A stretch of 47,268 nt of DNA from Brevundimonas abyssalis TAR-001 (GTDB lineage: Bacteria; Pseudomonadota; Alphaproteobacteria; Caulobacterales; Caulobacteraceae): positions 1 through 47,268 of the forward strand of contig NZ_BATC01000016.1 in NCBI RefSeq assembly GCF_000466985.1, written 5' to 3'. Positions 1-9,413 of the stretch are shown here, in pieces. A program made the position numbers and the translations under genes. Position 1 is the stretch's first letter, and each line of letters begins with the position of its first letter. The notes beneath the pieces were generated by a model. That model had not been told where the DNA came from. It worked only from the letters and a program-made list of their open reading frames with translations, and ran no database searches.

Positions 1-1
1 C

Positions 2-2071
2 AACTTCACCAATAACGATGCTTACGGCTCCTCGGGCGGCGACATCACCATGCGCGGCTTTGACGCCGCCCGCATCTCGCTGACCGCTGACGGCATCCCG
101 CTGAACGACACCGGCAACTACGCCATCTACTCCAACCAGCAGCTTGATCCCGAACTGATCGAGCGCGCCGGCGTGAACCTGGGCACCACTGACGTGGACA
201 GCCCGACGGCCTCGGCCACCGGCGGCACGATCAACTACGTCACGCGCCGTCCGTCGCGCGACCCCGGCCTGATCGTTCAGCCGTCGGTTGGCGGCGAAAA
301 CTACGGCCGCATCTTCGCGCTGGTCGAAACCGGCGAATTCGGCCCCTGGGGCACCCGCGCCTGGGCGTCCGTCTCGCGCACCGAGTATGATCACTTCAAG
401 GATCCGGGCGGCATCGAGAAGACCCAGTACAACGGCCGCATCTACCAGCCGCTGGGCGATAACGGCGACTTCGTCTCGCTGGTCGGCCACTACAACGAGA
501 ACCGCAACAGCTTCACGCGCCGCGTGACCCTGGCGCAGTTCGAACAGGGCATCGCCTACGATCAGTCCAATACCCTGCAGGCGTCCTTCACGGCTATCAA
601 TCCGTCGAACACCGGCAACATCCGTGGTCAGTCGCGCTTCACCCTGGGCGACAGCCTGACCCTGACGGTCGACCCCTCGTTCCAGTACGTCCTGGCCAAC
701 GGCGGCGGCACCCAGACGATCAACGAAACCGACCCCCAGATCCGCGGTAACAGCGGCGCTGCGGGCGTTGACCTTAACGGCAACGGCGTGATCGGCGATA
801 CGGTGGTTCTGCACCGCCCGAACAACACCCAGACCCACCGTTATGGCGTGACCAGCTCGCTGATCTGGCAGCCCAACGAAAACAATCAGGTGCGCGCTGC
901 TTACACCTACGACCGTGGCGATCACCGCCAGACCGGTGAGATGGGCTTCCTGGACGACTCGGGCCGCCCGGTTAACGTGTTCGCCGGCCGCAAGGGCCCG
1001 CGGGTGGAGCTGCCGGACGGCACCATCCTGCGTCGCCGTGACCGTCAGTCCTACGCGATCCTGAACCAGATCGCGCTGGAGTACCGGGGAACGTTCCTGA
1101 ACGACACCGTCGACCTGCTGCTGGGTGTCCGCGCTCCGTTCTTCGACCGCGAACTGAACAACTACTGCTACCAGCGGGACACGTTCAACGCGTACTGCAC
1201 CACCCAGACCCCGACGGAGACCAACGCTGACGGTGAAGTCCGCTTCCCCGCCTCGGCGCTGAACCCCGGCGGAAACGCCTGGTACGGTGTGCCGCGCTCG
1301 TTCGAGAAGTCGTACGAAGCCGTTCTGCCGAACCTTGGCGTGAACTGGCGCTTCGCTCCGAACCACACCCTCTACGGCAGCTACGCCGAAGGCTTCTCTG
1401 CCCCGCGCACCGATGACCTGTACGACCGCGTCATCCCGAACCCGGAGCCGGAAACCACCGACTCCTACGACCTGGGCTATCGCTACCAGTCGGGTTCGCT
1501 GATCGCCTCGGTGGCCATCTGGCGCACGGACTACGCCAACCGCATCGTCCGCACCTACGACGAAGCGGCTGACCTGTTCCTGACCCGCAACGTCGGCGAC
1601 GTGACCCTGCAAGGTGTCGACGGTCAGATCGGCTTCTCCCCGATCGACGCCCTGACCCTGTACGGCTCCTTCACCTACACCGACAGCGAAGTTCAGAACG
1701 ACCTGCCCAGCAGCGGCGGCGTCTTCATCCCGACCGCGGGCAACCAACTGGTCGAGACCCCTGACTGGCAGTTCGGCTTCCGCGCTGACTATGAAATCGG
1801 CGACTGGAACCTGGGCCTGCAAGGCAAGTACGTCGGTGAGCGTTACTCCAACGACATCAACACCGAAGTGGCCCCCGACTACACCGTCTGGGACATGGAT
1901 GTCCGCTACCGCCTGAACGGCCTGGGAACCAACTCCTGGCTGCAACTGAACGTGATCAACCTGCTCGATGAGGAATATCTGGCCGATATCTCCACGTCGA
2001 CGTCGGGCACGGCCCAGTATCAGGTCGGCGCTCCGCGCACCGCCATGCTGACCCTGCGCGCCGCCTTCTAA
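2..2071 (+). CDS. TonB-dependent outer-membrane receptor, 5' end missing
   Basis: Only the C-terminal part (about 690 residues) is in the window; the frame is open from base 2. The first residues form the end of a plug domain (ITMRGFDAARISLTADGIPL, then a GGTINYVTRRP stretch). The rest is a long beta-barrel with alternating aromatic and polar segments, a late NLLDEEYLAD motif typical of TonB receptors, and a terminal phenylalanine (LTLRAAF) as in outer-membrane barrels. Such receptors take up siderophores, vitamins or oligosaccharides with TonB/ExbBD energy. The substrate cannot be read from this part and no uptake genes lie downstream. A strong terminator follows directly, so it ends its transcription unit. 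Confidence 0.93.
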   Translation, partial: NFTNNDAYGSSGGDITMRGFDAARISLTADGIPLNDTGNYAIYSNQQLDPELIERAGVNLGTTDVDSPTASATGGTINYVTRRPSRDPGLIVQPSVGGENYGRIFALVETGEFGPWGTRAWASVSRTEYDHFKDPGGIEKTQYNGRIYQPLGDNGDFVSLVGHYNENRNSFTRRVTLAQFEQGIAYDQSNTLQASFTAINPSNTGNIRGQSRFTLGDSLTLTVDPSFQYVLANGGGTQTINETDPQIRGNSGAAGVDLNGNGVIGDTVVLHRPNNTQTHRYGVTSSLIWQPNENNQVRAAYTYDRGDHRQTGEMGFLDDSGRPVNVFAGRKGPRVELPDGTILRRRDRQSYAILNQIALEYRGTFLNDTVDLLLGVRAPFFDRELNNYCYQRDTFNAYCTTQTPTETNADGEVRFPASALNPGGNAWYGVPRSFEKSYEAVLPNLGVNWRFAPNHTLYGSYAEGFSAPRTDDLYDRVIPNPEPETTDSYDLGYRYQSGSLIASVAIWRTDYANRIVRTYDEAADLFLTRNVGDVTLQGVDGQIGFSPIDALTLYGSFTYTDSEVQNDLPSSGGVFIPTAGNQLVETPDWQFGFRADYEIGDWNLGLQGKYVGERYSNDINTEVAPDYTVWDMDVRYRLNGLGTNSWLQLNVINLLDEEYLADISTSTSGTAQYQVGAPRTAMLTLRAAF

Positions 2072-2095
2072 GGCCGCAGACAGCACTGAGGATAA

Positions 2096-2124
2096 GGGCG
2101 GGCCTTCGGGTCCGCCCTTTTTCT
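2096..2124 (+). terminator. Rho-independent terminator after the TonB receptor
   Basis: A 9-bp stem (one G-T pair) closes a TTCG tetraloop at 2105-2108 and is followed by TTTTTCTTT. It lies 24 bases after the receptor stop codon. Confidence 0.9.
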
Positions 2125-2204
2125 TTGGGCGCGGTGCAGGTTGAATGAGGCGTCGGGCGTGGCTATCTGCGCGCGCCGCCCTTTTCGCGTTTCAGGACCT
2201 CGCC

Positions 2205-3199
2205 ATGACCGTCATTCCCGCCGAGTGGAGCCCGCACCGCGCCATGTGGGTCGGCTGGCCCAGCCACGGCGAGCTGTGGGAGGACAACCTCGAACCGGCC
2301 CAGGCCGAGGTCGAGGCTCTGGTCCGCGCCCTGGCCGGCCCGGGCCGCGAGCAGGTGCGGCTGCTGGTGGGCAAGGCCGGGGCGCTGGATGACGCCCGCG
2401 CCCGCTTCGCCGACGTGGCGAACGTCGAGGTGGTGGACGGCCGCTTCGGCGACATCTGGCTGCGCGACACGGGACCGATCTTCAACGCGGACGGCGTCGC
2501 CAACGCCTTCGAGTTCAACGGCTGGGGCGGCAAGTACGAACTGGAGCACGACGACACCGTGGCGGTTCAGATCGCCGCCCACGCCCGCGCGGCCCTGACG
2601 CCCCACGCCTTCATCCTCGAGGGCGGCGCCGTGGATCACGACGCGCCGGTACGATCCTGACCACCCGCCAGTGCGTGCTGAACCCCAACCGCAACGCCGA
2701 CTGGGACGAGGCGACGGCCGGGACCGCGCTGGCCGGGGCGCTGGGCGCCCGCAAGGTGCTGTGGCTGGGCGACGGCTTGTTCAACGACCACACGGACGGC
2801 CACGTGGACAATCTGGCGCGCTTCGTGGCGCCCGGCGTGGTCGCCTGCCCCGTGGCCTGGGGGACGAAGGACCCCAACGCCGACGTCTATGACGCCGCCG
2901 CCCGCGATCTGGCCGCCATGACCGACGCTGACGGAAACGCCATCCGCGTCCTGCGCATCCCGTCGCCCGGCCTGGTCGTGGACGAGGACGAGAAGGTCGT
3001 CCCCGCCAGCCACATGAACTTCCTGATCGCCAACGGCGCGGTGATCGTGCCCACCTATGGCGACGACACCGCCGCCGGCCTGGCCTGCAAGGCCCTGGCC
3101 GAGGTGTTCCCCGACCGCGAGATCATTCCCCTGCCGTCCCTCGCCATCCTGTCCGGCGGCGGATCCTTCCACTGCATCACCCAGCAGGAGCCCGCCTGA
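2205..3199 (+). CDS. aguA: Agmatine deiminase, reading frame broken by a 1-base deletion
   Basis: Hydrolyses agmatine to N-carbamoylputrescine and ammonia. The start is the ATG at 2205 (MTVIPAEWSPHRAMWVGWPS). The first half holds RDTGPIF and NGWGGKY; the second half, in another frame, holds TTRQCVLNPNRN, HTDGHVDN and, near the end, GGGSFHC with the catalytic cysteine. The first frame stops at 2660. Adding one G near 2643 (GACGCG to GACGGCG) joins the halves into a 331-residue protein with all family motifs in order. The stop overlaps the aguB start by one base (TGATG), so the two are co-translated. Because every catalytic element survives on both sides of the break, a sequencing error is more likely than a pseudogene. 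Confidence 0.9.
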
Positions 3200-4065
3200 T
3201 GCCCCGCACGATCAGTGTCGCCGCCATCCAGACGTCCTACGGAACGGACATGGATGCGAACATCAAGAAGACCGTGGCGTTCGTGCGCGAGGCGGCGTCC
3301 AAAGGCGCGCAGGTGATCCTGCCGTCCGAGCTGTTCCAGGGCCCCTATTTCTGCGTCACCCAGGAGGAGGACTGGTTCGCCACCGCCTATCCCTGGCGCG
3401 AGCATCCGTGCGTGACTGCCCTGGCCCCGGTGGCCAAGGATCTGGGCGTGGCCATCCCCGTCTCCATCTTCGAGCGCGACGGGCCGCACTATTACAACTC
3501 GCTGGTCATGCTGGACGCCGACGGCGAGGCGCTGGGGCTTTATCGCAAGAGCCATATCCCCGACGGGCCCGGCTATCAGGAGAAGTACTATTTCCGCCCC
3601 GGAGACACCGGGTTCCGCGTCTGGAACACCCGCTTCGGCAAGGTGGGCGTCGGCATCTGCTGGGACCAGTGGTACCCGGAAACGGCGCGGGCCATGATGC
3701 TGATGGGGGCCGAGGTGCTGATGTATCCCACCGCCATCGGGTCCGAGCCCCACGACCCCTCGCTGGACACCGCCGAGCCGTGGCGCCGCGCCATGCAGGG
3801 CCACGCCGTGTCCAACGTCGTACCGGTGGTGGGCGCCAACCGCACCGGCCACGAGCAGGTCACCGAGGCGGGGCAGACCTTCTATGGTTCGTCCTTCATC
3901 GCCGACCACCGGGGCGATCTGGTGGAGACCCTGGGCCGTCATGACGAGGGCGTGCTGGTGCACGAATTCGATCTGGATTTCCTGGACCGGCACCGCGCCG
4001 CCTGGGGCTTCTTCCGCGACCGCCGCACGGATCTCTACGGCGCCCTGACCGGCAAGCCGGCCTAG
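3199..4065 (+). CDS. aguB: N-carbamoylputrescine amidase
   Basis: Nitrilase-superfamily amidase that converts N-carbamoylputrescine to putrescine, CO2 and ammonia, the step after AguA. The catalytic triad is visible: Glu in LPSELFQG, Lys in YRKSHIPDGPGY, and Cys in GVGICWDQWYPE. The YRKSHIPDGPGYQEKYYF stretch and the 288-residue length are characteristic of this subgroup rather than of general nitrilases. It starts in the TGATG overlap with aguA, so the pair forms a two-gene operon for making putrescine from agmatine. No arginine decarboxylase is in the window, so agmatine must come from elsewhere. Its stop overlaps the stop of the convergent next gene by three bases. Confidence 0.95.
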   Translation: MPRTISVAAIQTSYGTDMDANIKKTVAFVREAASKGAQVILPSELFQGPYFCVTQEEDWFATAYPWREHPCVTALAPVAKDLGVAIPVSIFERDGPHYYNSLVMLDADGEALGLYRKSHIPDGPGYQEKYYFRPGDTGFRVWNTRFGKVGVGICWDQWYPETARAMMLMGAEVLMYPTAIGSEPHDPSLDTAEPWRRAMQGHAVSNVVPVVGANRTGHEQVTEAGQTFYGSSFIADHRGDLVETLGRHDEGVLVHEFDLDFLDRHRAAWGFFRDRRTDLYGALTGKPA

Positions 4066-4931
4066 AAGCCGCGCTCGACCCGGTTGTCGCGGACCAGATT
4101 GCCGGTGGCGCCGTCGCCATCATCCTGACTGCTGCCGAAGGGATGACCGGCGTCGGCGTCGCAGTAGCGACGGTCTCCCTCGCGCGACCCGACCACCACG
4201 GCGCGCGCCGGGCCGAACCATGAGGCGTGGAAGGTGTTGCCGGTGATGCGGTTGTTCGACGGCGTCTGATGCCGGACGATCCCGTCCTCGCCGCAGTTGC
4301 GATACAGGAACACTCCGCCCCGGTTGGTCAGGCCGCCCTCGCTGAGGGCGATGGTGTTGCCCGTGATGACATTGCCCGCCGAGCCGTCGACCGCGATGAC
4401 CTCCCGGTCCGTGCGAACGGCGATGATGTTGTCGCTCAGCACGTTCAGGCCGCTCTCGGCGTCCAGATAGATGGCCGTGGACACCGAACGCCCTTCCAGC
4501 CGCGACCCGGTCAGGCTCAGGCCGGTGACGCCGGGGCCCACATAGAGCGGGATGGAGCCCGTGCCGGTAATTCTCACATCCTCCAGACGCACGCTCGTCG
4601 GCGCGGCGGCCTGCAGGCGGTGGGTGTGGTCGGCACGGTATGAGGACCGGCGCAACTCGTCCATCCGCTGGCCCGCGCCGACGCCCCAGACCCGGATCGC
4701 GCCGTGCACATGACAGCCCTGGATCAGGATGTTGCGCGGGCGGCTCCAGTGTCCGTCGCGCCGCGACCAGATGGCGATGGTTGGGGTGCGGGTGGTGGTC
4801 GCCTGACCCGCGCGCCCGATCACCGCCCCGTCACAGATCAGCCCCGCGCCCGACGCCTCCGCCCCCTCGATCAGCACGCGCCGCGTAACCTGATCGCCCG
4901 GGCCAAGCCGCGCCCGGCACGTCAGGCGCAC
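4062..4931 (-). CDS. Right-handed parallel beta-helix protein, start uncertain
   Basis: 289 residues from a GTG at 4931. Short repeated N/G/I-rich rungs (NVITGNTIAL, NNRITGNTFHAS, GNLVRDNRV) are typical of pectate-lyase-like beta-helices. No catalytic residues of a polysaccharide lyase could be assigned, so substrate and role are unknown. The open frame runs upstream without a stop to the end of the neighbouring phosphatase gene. That stretch encodes a signal-like segment (ILTLLVALISLQLAAE) but has no ATG, GTG or TTG; the only candidates are a CTG at 5048 or an ATC at 5051. The protein is therefore probably exported and about 328 residues long, with a rare or damaged start codon. It follows the phosphatase on the same strand. 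Confidence 0.7.
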   Translation of the reverse strand: MRLTCRARLGPGDQVTRRVLIEGAEASGAGLICDGAVIGRAGQATTTRTPTIAIWSRRDGHWSRPRNILIQGCHVHGAIRVWGVGAGQRMDELRRSSYRADHTHRLQAAAPTSVRLEDVRITGTGSIPLYVGPGVTGLSLTGSRLEGRSVSTAIYLDAESGLNVLSDNIIAVRTDREVIAVDGSAGNVITGNTIALSEGGLTNRGGVFLYRNCGEDGIVRHQTPSNNRITGNTFHASWFGPARAVVVGSREGDRRYCDADAGHPFGSSQDDGDGATGNLVRDNRVERGF

Positions 4932-5044
4932 CGGCGGATCGTCATGGGTTCCGGGCGCCAGAAGGGCCGTCGTCTCCTCAGTCGAACAGGATCGCGCCGG
5001 CGGCTCGGCCGCGAGCTGCAGGGAGATCAGGGCGACGAGCAGGG

Positions 5045-5866
5045 TCAGGATGGGGTCTGCCCGAGGGCGATGCGCTCCGCCGCGCAGCCGGGGTTGAGCC
5101 GCCCGAAGGTGCGCGCCTGGGCCACCTCAACGCGGGCGGCGGCCAGATCGGCCTGATAGTCCGGCGTCGCCCGCACGGCCGCGAACAGCGCCTCGCCCAG
5201 CGCCTGCCCCGCCGCCACGTCGGACGGATAGTGCAGGGCGCAGACCACGCGGCTGACGCCGATCTCGTCGCCGATGCGGATCAGGGCCTCGGCCTGATCG
5301 GGCGCGACCTCGGCCATGATGCGGCCCCACAGGGCGCCGACCGTGGCGTGGCCGGACGGGTGCGAGGCGCTGGTCCTGAGATCGCCATCCACCCGGATGC
5401 AGGCGCGGCGCGCGGGATCATCGGCGATCGGGCGGGCGCGAAAACCCACCGCCTTGGCGGCGTTGGAGGCGACCGATGCATCCCGCAGCGACCGGCCCAG
5501 CAGGCGCACCAGCGCCGGGGGCGGATCGTCGGCAAGCCGGGTGTTCAGCGGACAGTCGAAATGCTGGACCGCCAGCGCGGGGCGCACCTCCGCATGGGTC
5601 TGAGCCAGACGCCAGCGGTCGCTGTCCTCCAACCCCGTCCAGCGCAAGGACTCCCGTTGATCCGCCGTCGCTTCGGACGACCCGGCCGTTACGGGCGGGG
5701 GAACCGCCGACACCAGTGACGCCAGCGTATCGGGGGCCAGGTACGGCTGCGGCGTCTGCGCGGGCGCTTCGACACGGGAAGGCGCAGGAAAGGACGCATT
5801 GACGGAACAACCGCCCGCCAGCAACGCAGCGGTGATCGCCCCAGCGAGCAGGCGACCTCGCCTCAT
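5045..5866 (-). CDS. PAP2-family class A non-specific acid phosphatase, lipoprotein
   Basis: 273 residues. The N-terminus is a lipoprotein signal with lipobox LAGGC (Cys at about 20). The PAP2/class A phosphatase signature is complete: KAVGFRARP (KX6RP), PSGH in SASHPSGHATVGALW, and SRVVCALHYPSD (SRX5HX3D), which supply the phosphate-binding and nucleophilic histidine residues. It should remove phosphate from organic monophosphates in the periplasm. It is co-oriented with the upstream lipoprotein gene, with a 4-base ATGA overlap (5863-5866), and is followed by the beta-helix gene. Natural substrates cannot be inferred. A role in phosphate scavenging would fit the Pho-type genes elsewhere in the window, but no Pho box was seen here. 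Confidence 0.93.
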   Translation of the reverse strand: MRRGRLLAGAITAALLAGGCSVNASFPAPSRVEAPAQTPQPYLAPDTLASLVSAVPPPVTAGSSEATADQRESLRWTGLEDSDRWRLAQTHAEVRPALAVQHFDCPLNTRLADDPPPALVRLLGRSLRDASVASNAAKAVGFRARPIADDPARRACIRVDGDLRTSASHPSGHATVGALWGRIMAEVAPDQAEALIRIGDEIGVSRVVCALHYPSDVAAGQALGEALFAAVRATPDYQADLAAARVEVAQARTFGRLNPGCAAERIALGQTPS

Positions 5867-6390
5867 CCCCCGGCGCTCCAGACCAGCTGTACCGACGTTC
5901 CGCCATCCTCGGCAGGCGTCGCGAAGACCGACAGATTGCCCCCGTCGGCGGTGGAATGGGCGCCATAAGCGCGTGCGTCGCCCTGGTTCATGGCCATGAC
6001 CGACGCCAGGCCCTCGGCCTCGGCGCGGTTCCGATGGAAAGCGATCACTTCATCGGGCGACGCGGTGGTGACATAGGTCACGATGCCGCCCGCTCCAGCC
6101 TCGTTTTCGGCCGGGGCCGCATCCTCGTCAATCACGCCGCCGGGATAGATGACCGCGAAGGCCGGGGCGTCGGGAGCCGCCAGACGCGCGTCGGCATCGG
6201 CCAGGATCGCCGCCTCTGCGGAGGCTGCCGGTGTCGCCGTATCTTCGGCGGCTGTCGCCTCGCTTCCGGCGGCGGTTTCACCCTCAGCGCTCGCCTCGGG
6301 CTCCGCCTCGGGTGATTCAGGATCACCGCCGCCGCAGGCGCTCGCGCCGAACAGGACAAGGGCGGCAAGGCCCAGGCTCAGACGCCTCAT
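5863..6390 (-). CDS. Hypothetical lipoprotein, Glu/Ala-rich linker
   Basis: 175 residues, not recognised. It has a lipoprotein signal (LVLFGASAC, Cys at about 19). A low-complexity acidic Ala/Glu/Thr linker covers about residues 22-60. A folded C-terminal part of about 110 residues contains VTYVTTASPDEVIAFHRNRAEAEGL and ends SVQLVWSAGG. The middle part resembles small domains that sit behind a flexible tether in the periplasm. It is translationally coupled to the acid phosphatase downstream (ATGA overlap), so the two lipoproteins are probably made together. Confidence 0.8.
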   Translation of the reverse strand: MRRLSLGLAALVLFGASACGGGDPESPEAEPEASAEGETAAGSEATAAEDTATPAASAEAAILADADARLAAPDAPAFAVIYPGGVIDEDAAPAENEAGAGGIVTYVTTASPDEVIAFHRNRAEAEGLASVMAMNQGDARAYGAHSTADGGNLSVFATPAEDGGTSVQLVWSAGG

Positions 6391-6459
6391 GAAGACCGTC
6401 CTCTATCAATACGGGGGCTACCGTGGCGCATCGTCGTGAGCCGGGCAAGCGGATCATGA

Positions 6460-6780
6460 TCAACCGGTGGCGGCGTCCGCATCATCTCCGGGCCCGCCCC
6501 TGCGGCCGGTGTTCCGCACAGCACCGGCGGCGTCCTGGTCACCCTCGTCCTCAGCGGCGGCCATGCCTTCCGTGGTCAGGACACGATCGATGGTTTCCTG
6601 ATCAGGATCGATGTCGGAACCGGACGCCGAGCCGCCCCGCAGCGACCCCGCTCGGGTGTCCGACCCGCCGTTGGTTCCTGTCAGGGCTTTATCCAGGGTT
6701 TCCGTCAGATGGTCCGGAGTACGGCCCAGGTCGGGTTTCTCGCCGTGATCAGAGGGCTGTTTTGTCGTCTCATCGTTCAT
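6460..6780 (-). CDS. Small acidic hypothetical protein
   Basis: 106 residues starting MNDETTKQPSDHGEKPDLG. The ATG at 6780 is preceded at good spacing by AGGAG, which decides the start. The protein is hydrophilic, rich in Asp, Gly, Thr and Ser, with no membrane segment or known motif, and is probably largely disordered. It is not coupled to a neighbour: 69 bases separate it from the lipoprotein gene start, and the next gene upstream is divergent. Function unknown; coding status rests on the good ribosome site and the codon use. Confidence 0.6.
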   Translation of the reverse strand: MNDETTKQPSDHGEKPDLGRTPDHLTETLDKALTGTNGGSDTRAGSLRGGSASGSDIDPDQETIDRVLTTEGMAAAEDEGDQDAAGAVRNTGRRGGPGDDADAATG

Positions 6781-6917
6781 GAGAATTCTCCTGTAACGAC
6801 TCAAAGCGCGGTCGCCGCGACGGTTCCGCGTGGGCGCAAGGTTGCGTCCTTTTCACGCCGTCCCCTGAAAATGTCATGCTAGGCTCGACCCAGGGTTCAT
6901 TCTGCGTGGGGTTTTTC

Positions 6918-9358
6918 GTGATCGCCAAATCCGCTTCATCTGTTCGTCTGCTCGTCGGCTGTTCGGTTCTCAGCCTCATGGCCGCCGGGGCTGCGGTCGC
7001 TCAGGACGCCCCGATCGTGCAGCCCGGCGCGCCCGGCCAGGCGCCGCGCGCCCTGACCGCTGAGGAGGCGACCCGCATCGCCGACAACCGCTTTTCAGCC
7101 GACGATGTGCGCTTCATGCAGGACATGATCCACCACCATCATCAGGCGACAGAGATGGCGACTCTGGTGGCGGACCGCACCAACACTCCAGCAATCATCG
7201 AGGTGGCCGGACGCATCACCGCGTCACAGGCCGACGAGATCGCCTTCATGCGTGACTGGCTGATGGACAGGGGGCAGGACGCGCCCGACCCGTCTGCTCA
7301 CACCATGGCCGGTCACGGCCAGCACGGCGGACATGGAGCGGCCCACGCGCACATGACCATGGCGGGCATGGCCACCCCCGAGCAGATGGCCGAACTGGCC
7401 GCCGCCAGCGGCCCGGCCTTTGACCGCCTGTTCCTGGACCTGATGATCGCCCACCATGCGGGCGCGGTGGAGATGGTGGGCGACCTGCTGGGCCGGTCGG
7501 GTTCGGCCTATGACCCGGTGCTGTTCGAGTTCGTGAGCGACGTCACAAACGAACAGCAGGCCGAGATCACCCGCATGACGGCCCTGGCGCGCGGCCTGAC
7601 CGATGATCCGCGCTCAAGCCTGACGCCTGGCTTCCGCGATGCGGGCGAGGCCGCCAGCAATATGACGCTGGTCGCCAGCCTGCCCAAGCCCGCCGGCTTC
7701 TATGACCCCTCCAACCCCGCCGGCCTGCCGCCCCCGATCCCGTCCGAGGATGAGGCCGCCGAAGGCGAGCGCGGCGAGGAGACCCCGGGCCGCTTCGGCC
7801 GGCGTGGGCCTTTCCTCAGCTTCGCCAACACCGACCTGGCCTTCTCGGGCGACCTGATGGCCGTGGGCAACTACCACGGCATCAACCTTTACCGGATCGG
7901 CGAGGCCGAGCCCCAGCTGATCAGTTCGCTGGTTTGCCCCGGCGGGCAGGGCGACGTCTCCATCGTCGGCGATCTCCTCCTCATGTCGGTGGAGCAGTCC
8001 ACCGCCCGCGTCGACTGCGGTCGCGAGGGCATCAGCGAGGACGTCAGCCCCGACCGCTTCCGCGGTCTGCGCATCTTCGACATCAGCAACCCGGTGCGCC
8101 CCGTTCAGGTGGGCCAGGTCCAGACCTGCCGCGGTTCTCACACCCATTCGGTGGTGTCGTCCGACGAGCGGTCGATCATCGTCTACAACTCGGGCACATC
8201 GTCGGTGCGCGATGATGAGGAGCTGGCCGGCTGCGTCGTCGGCCTGCCCGGCGATCCGCGCACGGCCCTGTTCAGCATCGACGTGATCGAGATCCCGGTG
8301 GCGGATCCGTCGCGGTCCCGCATCGTCGACAGCCCCCGCGTCTTCGCCGACGACGAGACGGGCGTGGTGGCCGGCCTGTGGCAGGGCGGCGATCACGGCG
8401 AGGGCACCCAGCGCACCAGCCGCACCGACCAGTGCCATGACATCACCGTCTTCCCGTCCGCGAACCTGGCGGCGGGCGCCTGTTCGGGCAACGGCATCCT
8501 GCTGGACATCAGCGACCCGCGCGCGCCGCGCCGGATCGATGCGGTCAATGACCCGGCTTCGCCTACTGGCACTCGGCCACCTTCAACAACGACGGCACCA
8601 AGGTGCTGTTCACCGACGAGTGGGGCGGCGGTTCGCGGCCGCGCTGCCGCGTTCAGGATCCCGTGACGTGGGGCGCCAACGCCTTCTACGATATCGTTGA
8701 CGGTCAGCTGGAACAGCGCGGCTACTTCAAGCTGCCCGCGCCCCAGACGGAGCAGGAGAACTGCGTCGCCCACAACGGCTCCATTGTGCCGGTGCCGGGC
8801 CGCGATATCTTCGTTCAGGCTTGGTACCAGGGCGGCATCTCGGTGATCGACTTCACAGATTCCGCCAATCCGGTCGAGATCGCCTGGTTCGACCGCGGTC
8901 CAGTGGACGGCGAACACTCCATCCTGGGCGGCTACTGGTCCACCTACTGGTACGATGGCCGCATCTACGGCACCGAGATCGTGCGCGGTCTGGACGTGCT
9001 GACCCTGCAGCCCAGCGAGCATCTGTCCGAGGCGGAAATCGCGGCGGCCGGTCTTGCCGACCAGGGCGGGACCTTCAATCCGCAGCAGCAGTTTCCGGTG
9101 AGCTGGCCTGACCATCCGGTCGTCGCCCAGGCCTATGTGGATCAACTGGCCCGCGCCGAGGCCATGTCGGCCGATCAGGCCGCCCGGCTGACGGAGGCCC
9201 TGACCCAGGCCACGGCGCGCATCGATGCCGGCGGCTCGGACGCGGCTCTGGCCGGAACGCTCCAGCAGCTTGCGGCGGGACTCAGCGTCAACGGCGAAGC
9301 CGAGCGTGCGGCGGCGCTGCGCGAAACCCTGGATGGCGTGGCCGGCCGCCTTCGCTAG
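6918..9358 (+). CDS. Secreted DUF305 / LVIVD-propeller fusion protein, frame broken by a 1-base deletion
   Basis: Start taken as GTG 6918, which gives a compact signal peptide ending AVAQ; an in-frame ATG lies at 6876. Two ferritin-like DUF305 halves follow, with FMQDMIHHHHQATEMA and LMIAHHAGAVEMV, separated by a His/Met-rich stretch (HTMAGHGQHGGHG...HMTMAGM) that looks metal-binding. A proline-rich linker then leads to a long LVIVD-type repeat domain (GLRIFDISNPVRPVQVGQV, LLDISDPRAPRRID, ISVIDFTDSANPVEIAWF). The first frame goes wrong after AVNDP at 8555. Adding one G there restores the path into the downstream frame (FTDEWGGG... to 9358), giving 813 residues. The C-terminal 70 residues are helical. 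Function unknown; a periplasmic metal-handling or surface role is only a guess. Confidence 0.8.
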
Positions 9359-9380
9359 AGGCGCGCTCCGGAAAGAGAAA

Positions 9381-9408
9381 AGGCCCCGGCGCGAACCGGG
9401 GCCTTTTT
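9381..9408. terminator. Bidirectional terminator between convergent genes
   Basis: A perfect 9-bp stem (AGGCCCCGG/CCGGGGCCT) with a 6-base loop. TTTTT follows on the plus strand and a TTTTC run on the minus strand. It serves both the DUF305/LVIVD gene and the convergent DHS-like gene. Confidence 0.9.
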
Positions 9409-9413
9409 GCTTC

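Noticed and set aside
2163..2639. Minus-strand frame over aguA
   Set aside because: Shadow of the G+C-rich aguA; the plus strand has the full agmatine deiminase motifs.
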